Origin: Verrucomicrobiia bacterium
GTDB taxonomy: Bacteria > Verrucomicrobiota > Verrucomicrobiia > Limisphaerales > UBA11358
NCBI GenBank assembly: GCA_031290985.1
Contig: JARLJW010000014.1
Span: 222,023 to 286,022, forward strand
Length of the DNA: 64,000 bases
Direction: 5' to 3'
The notes beneath the pieces were generated by a model, which saw nothing but the letters and a program-made list of their open reading frames with translations, was not told the origin of the DNA and made no database searches. How positions within the stretch are numbered: the stretch's first letter is position 1; every line of letters begins with the position of its first letter. Shown piece after piece: positions 37,898 to 47,586 of this stretch. The position numbers were made by a program, and so were the translations under genes.

Positions 37898-38126
37898 CCC
37901 GCGCGGAGCGGCGGGCATCGGGAAACGACGCCTATTCCTCCTCGGATTCAACGGACCAGCAAAGTTCCAATGCGCTACTTGTCAATGCATTGTGAAATCG
38001 CAACTTGAAAGGGTGACACCGGCCTATCACTGCAGGATTCCCAAACTCCATCCGTCCTGACATATTCCTCAAGGTAAACCTAACTCTGAAGCGCATACAG
38101 AGCCGGCAGAAAAAAATCTCGGTACC

Positions 38127-38909
38127 ATGCAACGGAAAAAACATCCTTTCGACAAAGCCACCTTGGGGGATGTTTTCGCCCTTTCCATTGGTGCAGGCGA
38201 ACATGGCTACGTCCGTATCTACCGCGGCAAATCCCATGGCATCTTTCCGGTCATTTCCACAAATTTGGTCGTCGACATGACCCAACTCGGCCAACACAAA
38301 CCCCGCTGGTTCTTTAATTGTCTCGTCCTTTCTAATAATCAGGTGGATGTCTTTAAAGTTGGGGAGATTCCCTTCGCCAATCAGGACGCGGCCTGGCCGC
38401 CTCCCCGGTTTCTTCCGCCGGATATTTTTAGAAATTTCTTCCGGATTCAAGAGTTTGGCATGAAGCGCCGCGCCACCGAGGCCGAATCCGCCGGCCTGCA
38501 AAAATTTCAATTGTCCACCCTGGTCCACATGCAGAAGTTTATCCAGGAACATGCCGGTGAATGTTCCCGCCTGCAAGGCACCATCAAACCGGTCAAGCCG
38601 GCGAAAGCGCCGGTCGAAGATGAGTCCGGTGGCAATGTCTTTTTGGAAGTTGTCTTTCAAGCCCATGACTTTCCCTTCAAGGGGCGGGATATCCCGGAAG
38701 ATGCACTGGCTGACGCCTTGGAAAAAGCAAAACTCGGTGAAGTGACCGGCGGCGGCTCCGGTCGGCAGACCTCGGCGATTGACGTTGAAGTTACCGATTT
38801 CGAGCGGGGACTTAAATTGATCAGGCGAACATTGAAAAAAGTTGGCGCTCCCGCCAGCACCGAAATCCACCGGCACCGCCCCAAACACGAGATCTATCGC
38901 CTGGAATAA
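38127..38909 (+). CDS. Imm26-like N-terminal domain protein of unknown function
   Basis: The 260-residue protein begins MQRKKHPFDKATLGDVFALSIGAGEHGYVRIYRG, similar to the Imm26 immunity-protein domain (a GDVFA-type start followed by a GxYG-type strand). A Pro/Lys-rich middle follows. The C-terminal part has GEVTGGGSGRQTSAIDVEVTDFERGLKLIRRTLKKVGAPASTEI, a second small domain seen in other bacterial proteins of unknown role. No toxin gene is adjacent, so a role in toxin immunity is not supported by context. No signal peptide is visible. Confidence 0.7.
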   Translation: MQRKKHPFDKATLGDVFALSIGAGEHGYVRIYRGKSHGIFPVISTNLVVDMTQLGQHKPRWFFNCLVLSNNQVDVFKVGEIPFANQDAAWPPPRFLPPDIFRNFFRIQEFGMKRRATEAESAGLQKFQLSTLVHMQKFIQEHAGECSRLQGTIKPVKPAKAPVEDESGGNVFLEVVFQAHDFPFKGRDIPEDALADALEKAKLGEVTGGGSGRQTSAIDVEVTDFERGLKLIRRTLKKVGAPASTEIHRHRPKHEIYRLE

Positions 38910-38945
38910 AACCGGGCACTCGGAATTTAGAGCTGCGTCATTGGC

Positions 38946-41900
38946 TTACGGAACTTGTTTCAGCCGGTAAAACTGCTGCACATGGTTCGTCGCCTGTGGA
39001 TCGGTGAACTGCCAGAGGCCATTCGTCCCGAGCGTGTTCGTCGCCAGCGGCAACCAACTGGATGGCACTCCGAGATTGGTGTTCGCCTCCAGGACATATG
39101 TGGTGCCAGGCGCACCCAGCAGGTTCAGCGTACAGCTGCCATCCAAATTGGCCGCCACCGCACCGATGCCTGGTGGGATATAAACTGTCAGTACGGCCAC
39201 CAAGCTCGTCACCGAACCACCGGATGCGCTGGCCACGGCATAATAATTTCCCGCCGCCGCCGGGGTCACATTGGCAAGTGTCAGGGTGCTGTTCGTCTGC
39301 ACGGTGAGCGCGATGTTGTTGGAAAACCACAGATAAGCGACCGGCGTGCAGGCCGTGGCGGCGACAGTGAAACCCGCCGTGGTCCCCACCGCGTTGGTCC
39401 GGCTTTGTGGCCCGGTCAAAATGACCGGCGGCGTCCGATCCTGCACAATGATCATGTTTGTCGAAAAAGCCGTGTTGCTGTACGCGTCCGACAGGGCGAT
39501 GACCACGGCGTTTGTCCCAACCAACAGAACCGCGCCATTGGTCGGACTTTGCGTGACGGTCAGCGGGCCGGACAAATCAGCGGCCAGGATGAAATTGGTT
39601 CCGGTCACATTCGTCATCAACGCGCTGCAATTCGTCCCGGCGACCAGCACGAGATTGGTGAAGCTCCACAAGATGGTGGGCGGTGTGCTGTCCCGGACAA
39701 TTACGGTGCGCGTGGCCGCATTGGTGTTGCCGCTGGCGTCGGTCGCGATGTAAACCAGCGTGTTCGTGCCAATGGCGGTGACATTCACCACGCCGTTGGT
39801 CGCCAGTGAAACGGTTCCCGCACAAGCATCACCCGCGAACACGCCGGGATCGGTAAACGCCGCGCCGAGTTCATTCGTGTACGGGCTCCCTCCAATCAGT
39901 ACGAGGTTCGGCGGCGTATGATCTTGCACGACGATGGTGTTCGTGGAGAACGCGGCATTGCCGGAAGCGTCCTTGACGGTCAGCACCACCGCATTGGTTC
40001 CAACCGGTAAAAGGAAGTTGTTCGTCGGGCTTTGCAAAACCGTCAGCGCGCCGGACAGGTCGGTGGCGTGGATGAAGTTCGTGCCGGTCACATCCGGCAT
40101 CGGCAGGCTGCAGTTCGTGCTGGCCGTCAGCACCAGATTGGTGAAGCTCCAGGTGATCGTTGGCGGCGTGGTGTCCCGGATGATAACTGTGCGGGTCGCC
40201 GTATTGGTGTTGCCATTGCCATCCGTAGCCTTGTAGGTCAGCGTGTTGGTGCCCGTGATGGCGGTGTTCACCACGCCGTTGGTGGTGACCGGCACGATTC
40301 CGGCGCAGGCATCGATGGCCGTCGCCCCCGGATCGATGAAGATCGAGCCCAGCTCATTTGTCAGCAAACTCAGCCCGTTCAGCGTGATCACCGGCCCCTG
40401 CGTATCGTTGACCGCCAGCACGGCATTGCTCGTAAGGCTGCCGTAAAGATTCGTCACCACCACCGTGACCGTGTGGTTCGGCAAATGTATGTTCGTAAGC
40501 GTAAAGGATGTGTTCGTCGCATTGGAAACCGGCACGCTATCGAGGCTCCATTGGATCCCCAGCGGCGGCGTGCCGGTGGCGGCCACGGCGTAAGCCGCGT
40601 TGCCACCGCATTCGATCGTGCGGTTGGTGAGCGAGGAAGCGGCGATGGCCGCCGGCACCACCACCGTCAGCGTGGCGACACTGCTGGTGGCCACGCCAAA
40701 CAGGTTCGTCACCACCAGCGCATAATTCGCCGCGCTGTTCGCCGTGACCGCGCTGAGCGTGAGGATGTTGTTGGTCGCCCCGGAAATACCAGCACCGTTG
40801 GCGATGTTCGTCCCATTTTCAAGCCATTGATAAGCCAGGTTGGTTGAACCGGAAACCGCCGCGCTGAAAATCGCACTGCCGCCGGCCAGAACCACCAAAT
40901 TGGTCGGTTGCGTGGAAATGAATGGGGCAAATCCGGGAATCAGGGTGATATCATCCAGGCCGAGGAAATAATTGTCATCCCGGCCGGCCAACAGAAGCGT
41001 GGAGTTGACGTTGGTAGCCAGGACGACCACCTGCCAGTTGGTCCAGCCCACCTTCCCGATGTTGACCTTGTCCAAAATCGTGGTGCCGTTCCAGACAATT
41101 TGAAATTCGTTCGGCGTGGTCTTGTGCCCGGAGAACGGGTTGGCGGCGCTGTCCACCCACACGGAAAGGAGGTAAAGCTGCCCCGGTGCCGTTGACAAAT
41201 TTTGGGTAATTGATGCCAGCCCGCCTGATTCGCCCAACGACATATAATAGGTGCCCGAATGCGGCGCCAATCCGGCGATCTTCGAGGCATTGGCCACGCC
41301 ATTGTCACTGCTGGTACCGCTAAAAGCCCAACTGCTGAGATCGCCGGTCTCAAATCCCCCGTTCAAGGCCAGTGATTGGGAAACCAGCACGACACCCGTG
41401 AACGTTTGCACCGACGGACTGGTCAAGTTTGTCACCTGAAAAATGTTGGTATAGCTCCCGATCGCCAGGTTCGTGGCGGCAGGCGTGAGGGTAAAAGTCA
41501 AATTCGTCTGCGCCCTTGCCGCCACGGTGCCGTTGCCGGGTGACACATTGAACCAGGCCGAGGTGTTGTTGATGCCCCAGTTCACGCTGCTGATCCGGGA
41601 GTTGGTCAGGGTGATCGTTTGCGAGGCCGGTGTAAATGACCCGCCGGGCGTTCCCGTGAAGGTAAACCGGGCCGGCGGCAATACCGTCAGCACTTCGACA
41701 TTCGTCACCGTGAACAGCCGCCACCGCGCCACGCCGCTGTTCACATTCGAGAACTCAAGGCTGGCCGTGTAAAATCCCGCCGGCAGGTTGCTCGCCGTGT
41801 TGTTGAGGCTCACCACGACCGGATAGCCCGTGCCGGCCGCCAGCGGACCGCCGTTCGTCGAAACCGTGAGCCAGGCGGAGGTGTTGATGAGCGACCACGT

Positions 41901-43700
41901 CAACGTGCTGGCTCCCGCATTCGTGACCAGAAAGGTTTGCGCGGCGATGTTGTAGGTTCCGGCGGCGGTGCCCACGGCGTTGAAACCGGCGTTGGAGATG
42001 ACCATCAACGGTTCCGGGTTCAACAACGCATTGATCAAGTTGGTTCCATTCGGCGTGCCCAAGCCGGTGCAAAGATCATAATTCGGCCCGGCAAAAAAAG
42101 CATTCGGGCTGGCCGTCGAGGTGTTGTTGCCCGTGGTGGTGTCATGGAAGACTGAATTGTAGACGGACTCGTTCGCGAGCTCGTAGATCGCCGGGTTGAT
42201 GAACCCGGGCACCGGCTTGCCGCCGGCCGCCGCCTGCTGGTTCACCAGCGCCATGAATCCCGCCCACAACGGCGCGGCGCAGCTCGTGCCGCCGACTGCG
42301 GCGGCCTGGTTGTTGCCGTAGCTCACATACACGTTCTCCGCCGTGAGCGCCACGTCGGGAATGTTCCGCTGCGTGGTCGAGCCGCCATTGGCCAGCAGGT
42401 TGACGCCCTGTTGCCAGCCGGGAATCGAATAGGTGCTGCTGATGCCGCCGCTGCTGCCCGTCCCGTTACCCCGGTTCCAGACCGTCTCCGAGCCGTAGGA
42501 GGCGCCCGCCCCATTCATTGTCAAAGTCGTCCCGCCCACCTGCGTGATGTTTGGGCTGCTCGAGGGCGACCCGGTAAATCCCGCATTATCCACCTGCCCC
42601 GTCGTAAACGCATCCCCGTCGCCCGAGGCATTGAAAAACGACTGCCCCTGCGCCGCCATGGTTTGGAAAATCGTCTCCGTGGAAGAATTCGGCCCCCCGT
42701 TCCAGCCCCAGGAACAGCTCAGGTTCTTGATCATGTTGCTCGCCGCCATGTTGTTCAGCACATCGTTGGGAATAAAAAACCCGTTCGTCGGATTGCCCTC
42801 GAACACCACGATCTTGGAAAGATTTGGCGCCATGGAGATCGCCATTTCAATGTCCAGCGAGACCTCAATGTTCCCGTTCGTCGTTGGCGTGCCGTCATAC
42901 CCGTCAAGTTTTACCGGCTGTACCGGCACGCGCGGCGTCCCCGGCACCAGATTTTCGTAGTTGGTGATGTCGATGTCGAAATAACCGTCGAACTGCACCA
43001 ACCCGACCACCTGGCCCGTGCCGTCCAGGGTCGTGCCCGGCACATATGCATTCCGGAAATCAGTGCCGAGAAAGTAGGAACCCGGACCAGACCCGGCATG
43101 GGGCGTGACCACCCCGGCCTGAAGCGCGGCGGCATCCAGGCGATGCACTTTGGGGTGCGGGCGCGCATAGTCATTCAAACCGCTCACGTCCACCACCGGC
43201 AGCGAGGCATCCACCGACGGCTCGGTATCCGGCGCAAAAAAATCACGGTTCTCGGTCGGGTGACGGTACGTCCGCAGCGAAACATGGAACGCCTTTTCCA
43301 CCGCCCCCGCCGGACCGGTGACATCCAGCAACAAACGGTTCCCGTGCGTGGCGGCGATGGCCAGGCCGTTCGTCCGGGCAAAGTTTTTCACCGCCTCGTA
43401 TTCCACCTCCGTCGGCCCAAACCGCGCCGCAAACTCCTCCGGCGTGAGAAAATGCCGATAATTTGGACTGGCAGGATTGTAGACATCTGCCAGGAACGCC
43501 TGCAGCCCCGCCGGGTCATGCAACGGCACCCCGATTGCCAGACGAAGCTGTCTGGTCGCCGGCACGCTGCCATTGGCGGTCAAACCTGCCGTAACAGCGG
43601 GGATGTGACCGTGCAAGGTCTTCTGCGCGGCCATGGCCGGTAGCACGGTCAAGGCAAGGATTGCGGCCAGGACACACGCCAGCCTCAATTTCTGATTCAT
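38946..43700 (-). CDS. Secreted S53 (sedolisin/kumamolisin) peptidase with Ig-like and HYR repeats
   Basis: A 1584-residue secreted serine-carboxyl peptidase. Signal peptide: MNQKLRLACVLAAILALTVLPAMA. Residues ~35-185 form the activation prodomain (FLTPEEFAARFGPTEVEYEAVKNF). The catalytic domain has NIEVSLDIEMAISMAPN (Glu/Asp), VGGTSCAAPLWAGFMAL (the Ser motif) and the Ca-binding end FHDTTTGNN...YDLCTGLGTPNG. Then come two BACON-like units, a carbohydrate-binding-like domain, Ig-like domains and HYR repeats (TPPTITWSFTNLVL, VGTNAVVLTVKDASGNAAFSTNTIVVQDHTPP), and a final Ig plus beta segment. Two ~190-residue modules are near-duplicates. Stand-alone gene; substrate unknown. Confidence 0.95.
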   Translation of the reverse strand: MNQKLRLACVLAAILALTVLPAMAAQKTLHGHIPAVTAGLTANGSVPATRQLRLAIGVPLHDPAGLQAFLADVYNPASPNYRHFLTPEEFAARFGPTEVEYEAVKNFARTNGLAIAATHGNRLLLDVTGPAGAVEKAFHVSLRTYRHPTENRDFFAPDTEPSVDASLPVVDVSGLNDYARPHPKVHRLDAAALQAGVVTPHAGSGPGSYFLGTDFRNAYVPGTTLDGTGQVVGLVQFDGYFDIDITNYENLVPGTPRVPVQPVKLDGYDGTPTTNGNIEVSLDIEMAISMAPNLSKIVVFEGNPTNGFFIPNDVLNNMAASNMIKNLSCSWGWNGGPNSSTETIFQTMAAQGQSFFNASGDGDAFTTGQVDNAGFTGSPSSSPNITQVGGTTLTMNGAGASYGSETVWNRGNGTGSSGGISSTYSIPGWQQGVNLLANGGSTTQRNIPDVALTAENVYVSYGNNQAAAVGGTSCAAPLWAGFMALVNQQAAAGGKPVPGFINPAIYELANESVYNSVFHDTTTGNNTSTASPNAFFAGPNYDLCTGLGTPNGTNLINALLNPEPLMVISNAGFNAVGTAAGTYNIAAQTFLVTNAGASTLTWSLINTSAWLTVSTNGGPLAAGTGYPVVVSLNNTASNLPAGFYTASLEFSNVNSGVARWRLFTVTNVEVLTVLPPARFTFTGTPGGSFTPASQTITLTNSRISSVNWGINNTSAWFNVSPGNGTVAARAQTNLTFTLTPAATNLAIGSYTNIFQVTNLTSPSVQTFTGVVLVSQSLALNGGFETGDLSSWAFSGTSSDNGVANASKIAGLAPHSGTYYMSLGESGGLASITQNLSTAPGQLYLLSVWVDSAANPFSGHKTTPNEFQIVWNGTTILDKVNIGKVGWTNWQVVVLATNVNSTLLLAGRDDNYFLGLDDITLIPGFAPFISTQPTNLVVLAGGSAIFSAAVSGSTNLAYQWLENGTNIANGAGISGATNNILTLSAVTANSAANYALVVTNLFGVATSSVATLTVVVPAAIAASSLTNRTIECGGNAAYAVAATGTPPLGIQWSLDSVPVSNATNTSFTLTNIHLPNHTVTVVVTNLYGSLTSNAVLAVNDTQGPVITLNGLSLLTNELGSIFIDPGATAIDACAGIVPVTTNGVVNTAITGTNTLTYKATDGNGNTNTATRTVIIRDTTPPTITWSFTNLVLTASTNCSLPMPDVTGTNFIHATDLSGALTVLQSPTNNFLLPVGTNAVVLTVKDASGNAAFSTNTIVVQDHTPPNLVLIGGSPYTNELGAAFTDPGVFAGDACAGTVSLATNGVVNVTAIGTNTLVYIATDASGNTNAATRTVIVRDSTPPTILWSFTNLVLVAGTNCSALMTNVTGTNFILAADLSGPLTVTQSPTNGAVLLVGTNAVVIALSDAYSNTAFSTNMIIVQDRTPPVILTGPQSRTNAVGTTAGFTVAATACTPVAYLWFSNNIALTVQTNSTLTLANVTPAAAGNYYAVASASGGSVTSLVAVLTVYIPPGIGAVAANLDGSCTLNLLGAPGTTYVLEANTNLGVPSSWLPLATNTLGTNGLWQFTDPQATNHVQQFYRLKQVP

Positions 43701-43809
43701 TTACGGGATTAGCTTGGTTTAACTATACTCACTATCGCAAGCCTTGTGCCAACCGTCAAATTTCGCGTAAAGAATTTGCCCAACTTCAGCCCTGCGCTAA
43801 ACTGCTTCC

Positions 43810-44655
43810 GTGTCCGTAAAGTTTACCATTCTCGGCAGCGGTTCCGCCGGCAACTGCGCCTATGTGGAGACCGCCGAAGCCCGCATCCTGGTGGATGCCG
43901 GCTTCTCGCCGCTCCAGATCCGCAAGCGCCTCGCCACCCTCGGCAAGACGCCCGAAAACCTCTCCGCCATCCTCGTCACCCACGAACATTCCGACCACAT
44001 CGCCGGCATCCTCGGCCTCGCCGACAAGTTCCACATCCCCGTCTTCTGCAATCGCGGCACCCAGGACGGCACCATCTGGGCCTTCAAAACCAAATGGGAC
44101 TCGAAAAAAAAGCCGGCGTTTGCCGGCATGGACGGCACGGAACACCTCAAAGCGAAGATCGACTGGCGGCTGTTTGAGACCGGCGCGAGCTTTGAGATCG
44201 GCGACGTGGGCATCGAAACTTTTTCCATCCCGCACGACGCCCAGGATCCGGTGGGTTTCGTCCTGCGCACCGCCGCCGGCACCATCGGTTTTGCCACGGA
44301 CCTCGGCCATGTCACCAAGCTTGTGCTTCAGCGCATCCGCGCCGCGAACGTCCTCGTCCTCGAATCCAACCATGACGTGAAGATGCTGCAGGACTGCCCG
44401 CGTCGTTCGTGGGCGTTGAAACAACGCATCCTCGGCCGTCACGGCCACATCTCCAACGTCACCGCCGCCGAGGCCGTCGCCCAGATCATGTCGGCCGACC
44501 TCCGGCAGCTCTACCTCGCGCACCTCAGCCGCGAATGTAATACACCGGCGCTCGCCGAGCACATCATGGCCGAGCAACTCCACCACCTTGGCGCCAAACA
44601 CGTCCAGCTCCAAATCGCCGCCCAGGACGTGCCGTGCGCCACGCTGGATTTGTAA
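43810..44655 (+). CDS. Metallo-beta-lactamase-fold hydrolase, WalJ/YycJ-like
   Basis: The 281 residues begin MSVKFTILGSGSAGNCAYVE from a GTG at 43810, the usual YycJ-type start. The metal motif is VTHEHSDHIAGIL, followed by HDAQDPVGFVLRTAAGTIGFATDLGHVT and a further His/Asp set (LVLESNHDVKMLQD, LAHLSRECNTPALAE). YycJ/WalJ proteins are MBL-fold nucleases linked to cell-wall regulation in Firmicutes. Here no walK/walR lies nearby, so the role is open. It converges with the sulfotransferase gene. Confidence 0.9.
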   Translation: MSVKFTILGSGSAGNCAYVETAEARILVDAGFSPLQIRKRLATLGKTPENLSAILVTHEHSDHIAGILGLADKFHIPVFCNRGTQDGTIWAFKTKWDSKKKPAFAGMDGTEHLKAKIDWRLFETGASFEIGDVGIETFSIPHDAQDPVGFVLRTAAGTIGFATDLGHVTKLVLQRIRAANVLVLESNHDVKMLQDCPRRSWALKQRILGRHGHISNVTAAEAVAQIMSADLRQLYLAHLSRECNTPALAEHIMAEQLHHLGAKHVQLQIAAQDVPCATLDL

Positions 44656-44754
44656 TTTGAAACTTCCGCAATAATCCCGTAGCGGCAGACATCCCTGACT
44701 TCCGTGAAGCCGGAATTCAAACCCGGCGAAAAATCCGCACACCTCCCCTCAAAC

Positions 44755-46401
44755 TTAAATCACCCCCGCCGCCGCCAGCATCTCCCGCAACGGTCCCAGG
44801 TGCTTTTCATAATGCCGCCAGCGTTCCAAGGCATGTCCGTAGATGGGCTGGCGCACCTGCCACAGGCTCGCCGTTTCCACCGGATGCGGGTTCAAGTGCG
44901 GGGCAAGGCAGCGCTCATCCCAGTCCAGTTCCAGAAAATCCAAAATTCTGCGCACGGTTGGTTCAGTGTTTGACACCACCTCTTCATAGCTGACCTCGAT
45001 CAGCTTCAGCGTCGGGATTTTGCGCCAGTGCGCCATGAGCCTTGCGTATTCCCCGTAAAAATGGCCGATGTTCCGCAGATCAAAACAGTAGTCCAGATTC
45101 AACGGGAACCGCTGGAAATAATTCGAAAGACATGTGTCCATCGGGTTCCGCAGGCAATGGATGATCCGCGCCCCGGGAAACAACCTCGTGATAAGTCCGA
45201 TGTGCCGGAAGTTCAGCGGATTTTTGTCGATCACCTGCGGCGCTCCCGGCCCGACATCACGCCGCAAACGCTTTTCATAGTCATTGATCAATCGACCGGC
45301 CACCGCTTGATTGATTTGCCTCACCGCCGCCGGATAGGCCTCACCGCCGCCGGTAAATTCCCCCAGGTGCGCCGCCAGATCACCCATGGTTGAAATCTCC
45401 CCCGCCGAAGCGATGTCGCGATGATTGGACAAGATGCTGTCAAACAAGGTGGTCCCGGATCGCGGCATCCCGACGATGAACACCGGTGCCCGGCTGGACG
45501 ACGCAAAGGCGCAGCGTTTCGCCAGAAAATCCGCGCTGAAAACATCCATGATGCCATCAGTCATTTTTCTCGTCCCCGCCGCATCATAAGCGACGCTGGC
45601 GTTGCGAATCTGGTTCGCCAGCCGGTAGCATTCAAACGCCTCGTCAAACCGCCCGCAATCATCGTAAATTTTACCCAGAGCGAAATTCAGATACTCCGTG
45701 TCACCCGGCGAAACACCCGGCTTGTTCAGCAACGCCCGGATGCTCGTGGCCTCGGCATTGTCCGCCTCCTGATATTTGCGCATGCCCGCCAGGTTGTACC
45801 AAGGATCGGGGAAATCCGCCTTCAGTTGCAGCGCCTGGCGGAACATCTGCTCCGCTTCCGGCAGCTTGCCCAGGTTCAGCAGCGCGGTGCCGAGGTTGTT
45901 GGCGGCCTCGGCATGGCCGGGGTTCACCACCAGCGCCTGCCGGTAACTGGCCACGGCATCCTCATAACGCCGCAAGCCCTGTAAAATGATTCCGCGGTTG
46001 TTATGCGCGCCCGCCAGGTCGGGCTTGAGGGCGATGGCCCGGTCATAGCCGGCCAGCGCCGCCTCCGGCCGCCCCAGCTTGTTCAATGCGTAACCCCGGT
46101 TGAAATGCCCGATGGCATAGTCCGGCTTGATCGCCACCGCCTGGTCGTAACACGCCAGCGCCTCGGCGTACCGGTTCAGCAATTGCAGCATCGTGCCCCG
46201 GTTGTTGTGCAGTTCCGCGGAATCAGGCAACAATCCCAGCATCAGCTTGAAAATATCCGCCGCCGCCGCGAAATTTCCCCGCATCTGCTCGTGGGCCGCG
46301 AGGGTGCCGGCTTCAGGCAGGCTCCACTGTTTGCCCCGCCATTTGATGGTTGGCTGGCGCCCGCTTTGAAACTGGACGGTATGTCGTTGATTCATGAGCA
46401 T
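44755..46401 (-). CDS. TPR-domain sulfotransferase
   Basis: The protein (start 46401 or 46395) has about 548 residues. Residues ~25-240 hold at least five tetratricopeptide repeats (AELHNNRGTMLQLLNRYAEALACYDQAVAIKPDYA and similar). The C-terminal sulfotransferase domain has the PAPS 5'-phosphosulfate loop APVFIVGMPRSGTTLFDSIL and the 3'-phosphate region ARIIHCLRNPMDTCLSNYFQRF. It would transfer sulfate from PAPS to an unknown acceptor, possibly a polysaccharide or peptide recognised by the TPR. This architecture is common in Planctomycetes and Verrucomicrobia. No signal peptide is visible. Confidence 0.9.
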   Translation of the reverse strand: MLMNQRHTVQFQSGRQPTIKWRGKQWSLPEAGTLAAHEQMRGNFAAAADIFKLMLGLLPDSAELHNNRGTMLQLLNRYAEALACYDQAVAIKPDYAIGHFNRGYALNKLGRPEAALAGYDRAIALKPDLAGAHNNRGIILQGLRRYEDAVASYRQALVVNPGHAEAANNLGTALLNLGKLPEAEQMFRQALQLKADFPDPWYNLAGMRKYQEADNAEATSIRALLNKPGVSPGDTEYLNFALGKIYDDCGRFDEAFECYRLANQIRNASVAYDAAGTRKMTDGIMDVFSADFLAKRCAFASSSRAPVFIVGMPRSGTTLFDSILSNHRDIASAGEISTMGDLAAHLGEFTGGGEAYPAAVRQINQAVAGRLINDYEKRLRRDVGPGAPQVIDKNPLNFRHIGLITRLFPGARIIHCLRNPMDTCLSNYFQRFPLNLDYCFDLRNIGHFYGEYARLMAHWRKIPTLKLIEVSYEEVVSNTEPTVRRILDFLELDWDERCLAPHLNPHPVETASLWQVRQPIYGHALERWRHYEKHLGPLREMLAAAGVI

Positions 46402-46597
46402 AACAGGGCATCTCATAATTTTGCCCATCCCAAATGTGTAAGCAGTTTACGAAGTCTCCTGATAAAAACCGTAACCGTCGAAGCCAATCAACCATACCAT
46501 CACCCTGCGCGTCAACTGCAAACCCGCCCAGACATCGGACCTTGCGCCAACTCATTTTCTCCTTTGCCATCTCCGGCATTCACGCAAACATCTGCGG

Positions 46598-47428
46598 ATG
46601 TTTCATGTCCAACAGATCACTTCGCTCGACCTGCCGGAACTCGCGCCGTACCGCTCGCTGAAGCGTTCCGCTGAGCACGCCAGGCTGGGCATCTTCGTGG
46701 TGGAGGGCGACAAGGTTTTGGACCGGATGTTGGACAGCGATTTCACCGTCATTTCCGTACTGATCCAGACGGAACGGTTTGCCGAATATGAAGCGCGGCT
46801 GCAGGCGCGGCCGGAAAGGGACATCACCGTCTATGTCTGCGAGAAGGCCGTGATGACCGGGCTGGTCGGCTTTGAGATTTATCAAGGCGTGCTGGCCATC
46901 GGCAAAACCCCGCCCGCCTTGTCGCTGGCACAGATCCTCGCCCGCAGCCCGCGGCCATACTTCTTCGTGGCCATGGACGGGCTGTCGAATGCGGAAAATG
47001 TCGGCGCGCTCATGCGCAATTGCGTGGCGCTCGGCGTGCACGCCGTGATCGCGGGTGAAACCTGCAGCGGCCTGTTCCTGCGCCGCACCGTCCGCAACTC
47101 GATGGGCGCAATCTTCAAGCTGCCTGCCCTCGAATCCACCGGCCTGGTGCAAACCCTCCGCGCGTTGCGCGCGCAAGGCGTCCGCTGCATCGCCGCGCAT
47201 CCGCACACGGATAAAAATGTTCTGTCGCAGGTGGATTTTAGCGGGGACTGCTGCCTGGTTTTTGGCAGCGAAGGCCACGGCCTTTCTCCGGAAGTTCTGG
47301 CCGAATGCGATGAAGCCGTCGCCATCCCCATGGCGAACGCGGTGGATTCGTTGAACGTCAGCGCCGCCGCCGCCATCTTCCTCTACGAAGTAAACCGCCA
47401 ACGCCATGCCAAACCAGGATCAGTTTGA
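46598..47428 (+). CDS. SpoU/TrmH-family RNA 2'-O-methyltransferase
   Basis: The 276-residue protein has an N-terminal substrate-binding region (PYRSLKRSAEHARLGIFVVEGDKVLDRML), then the SPOUT motifs: AMDGLSNAENVGALMRNCVALG (motif 1), CCLVFGSEGHGLSPEVLAECD (motif 2) and VAIPMANAVDSLNVSAAAAIFLYE (motif 3), which forms the knot. The likely target is a 2'-O-ribose in tRNA or rRNA; the exact site cannot be inferred. It is monocistronic. The REP-like element at 47448 lies just after it. Confidence 0.92.
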   Translation: MFHVQQITSLDLPELAPYRSLKRSAEHARLGIFVVEGDKVLDRMLDSDFTVISVLIQTERFAEYEARLQARPERDITVYVCEKAVMTGLVGFEIYQGVLAIGKTPPALSLAQILARSPRPYFFVAMDGLSNAENVGALMRNCVALGVHAVIAGETCSGLFLRRTVRNSMGAIFKLPALESTGLVQTLRALRAQGVRCIAAHPHTDKNVLSQVDFSGDCCLVFGSEGHGLSPEVLAECDEAVAIPMANAVDSLNVSAAAAIFLYEVNRQRHAKPGSV

Positions 47429-47447
47429 TTAACCGGCATTCTACGCA

Positions 47448-47501
47448 GGTGGACGTAGTCGCGCTGCGACCATGTTTGCCTGCGCCGCAGGCACTTTGTG
47501 G
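47448..47501. repeat. GTGGAC-N5-CGCGCTGCGAC repeat, copy 2
   Basis: GTGGACGTAGTCGCGCTGCGAC is followed by a CTGCGCCGCAGG palindromic stretch and CACTTTG. It matches the element after mtnA at 21413-21479. It contains the inverted GTCGC-GCT-GCGAC. It sits between the convergent methyltransferase and cytochrome genes. Confidence 0.55.
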
Positions 47502-47586
47502 ATGAATGTTCCCGGGTGCGCTGAAATCTTCCTTTGGGCATCCCGCCCCCCATTCGTCATTCGTGCTTCGTCATTCTCCCCACGTC

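Noticed and set aside
38127..38909. Reading the Imm26-like gene as part of a polymorphic toxin system
   Set aside because: No toxin, secretion marker or repeat-rich partner lies next to it; similarity is to a domain only.
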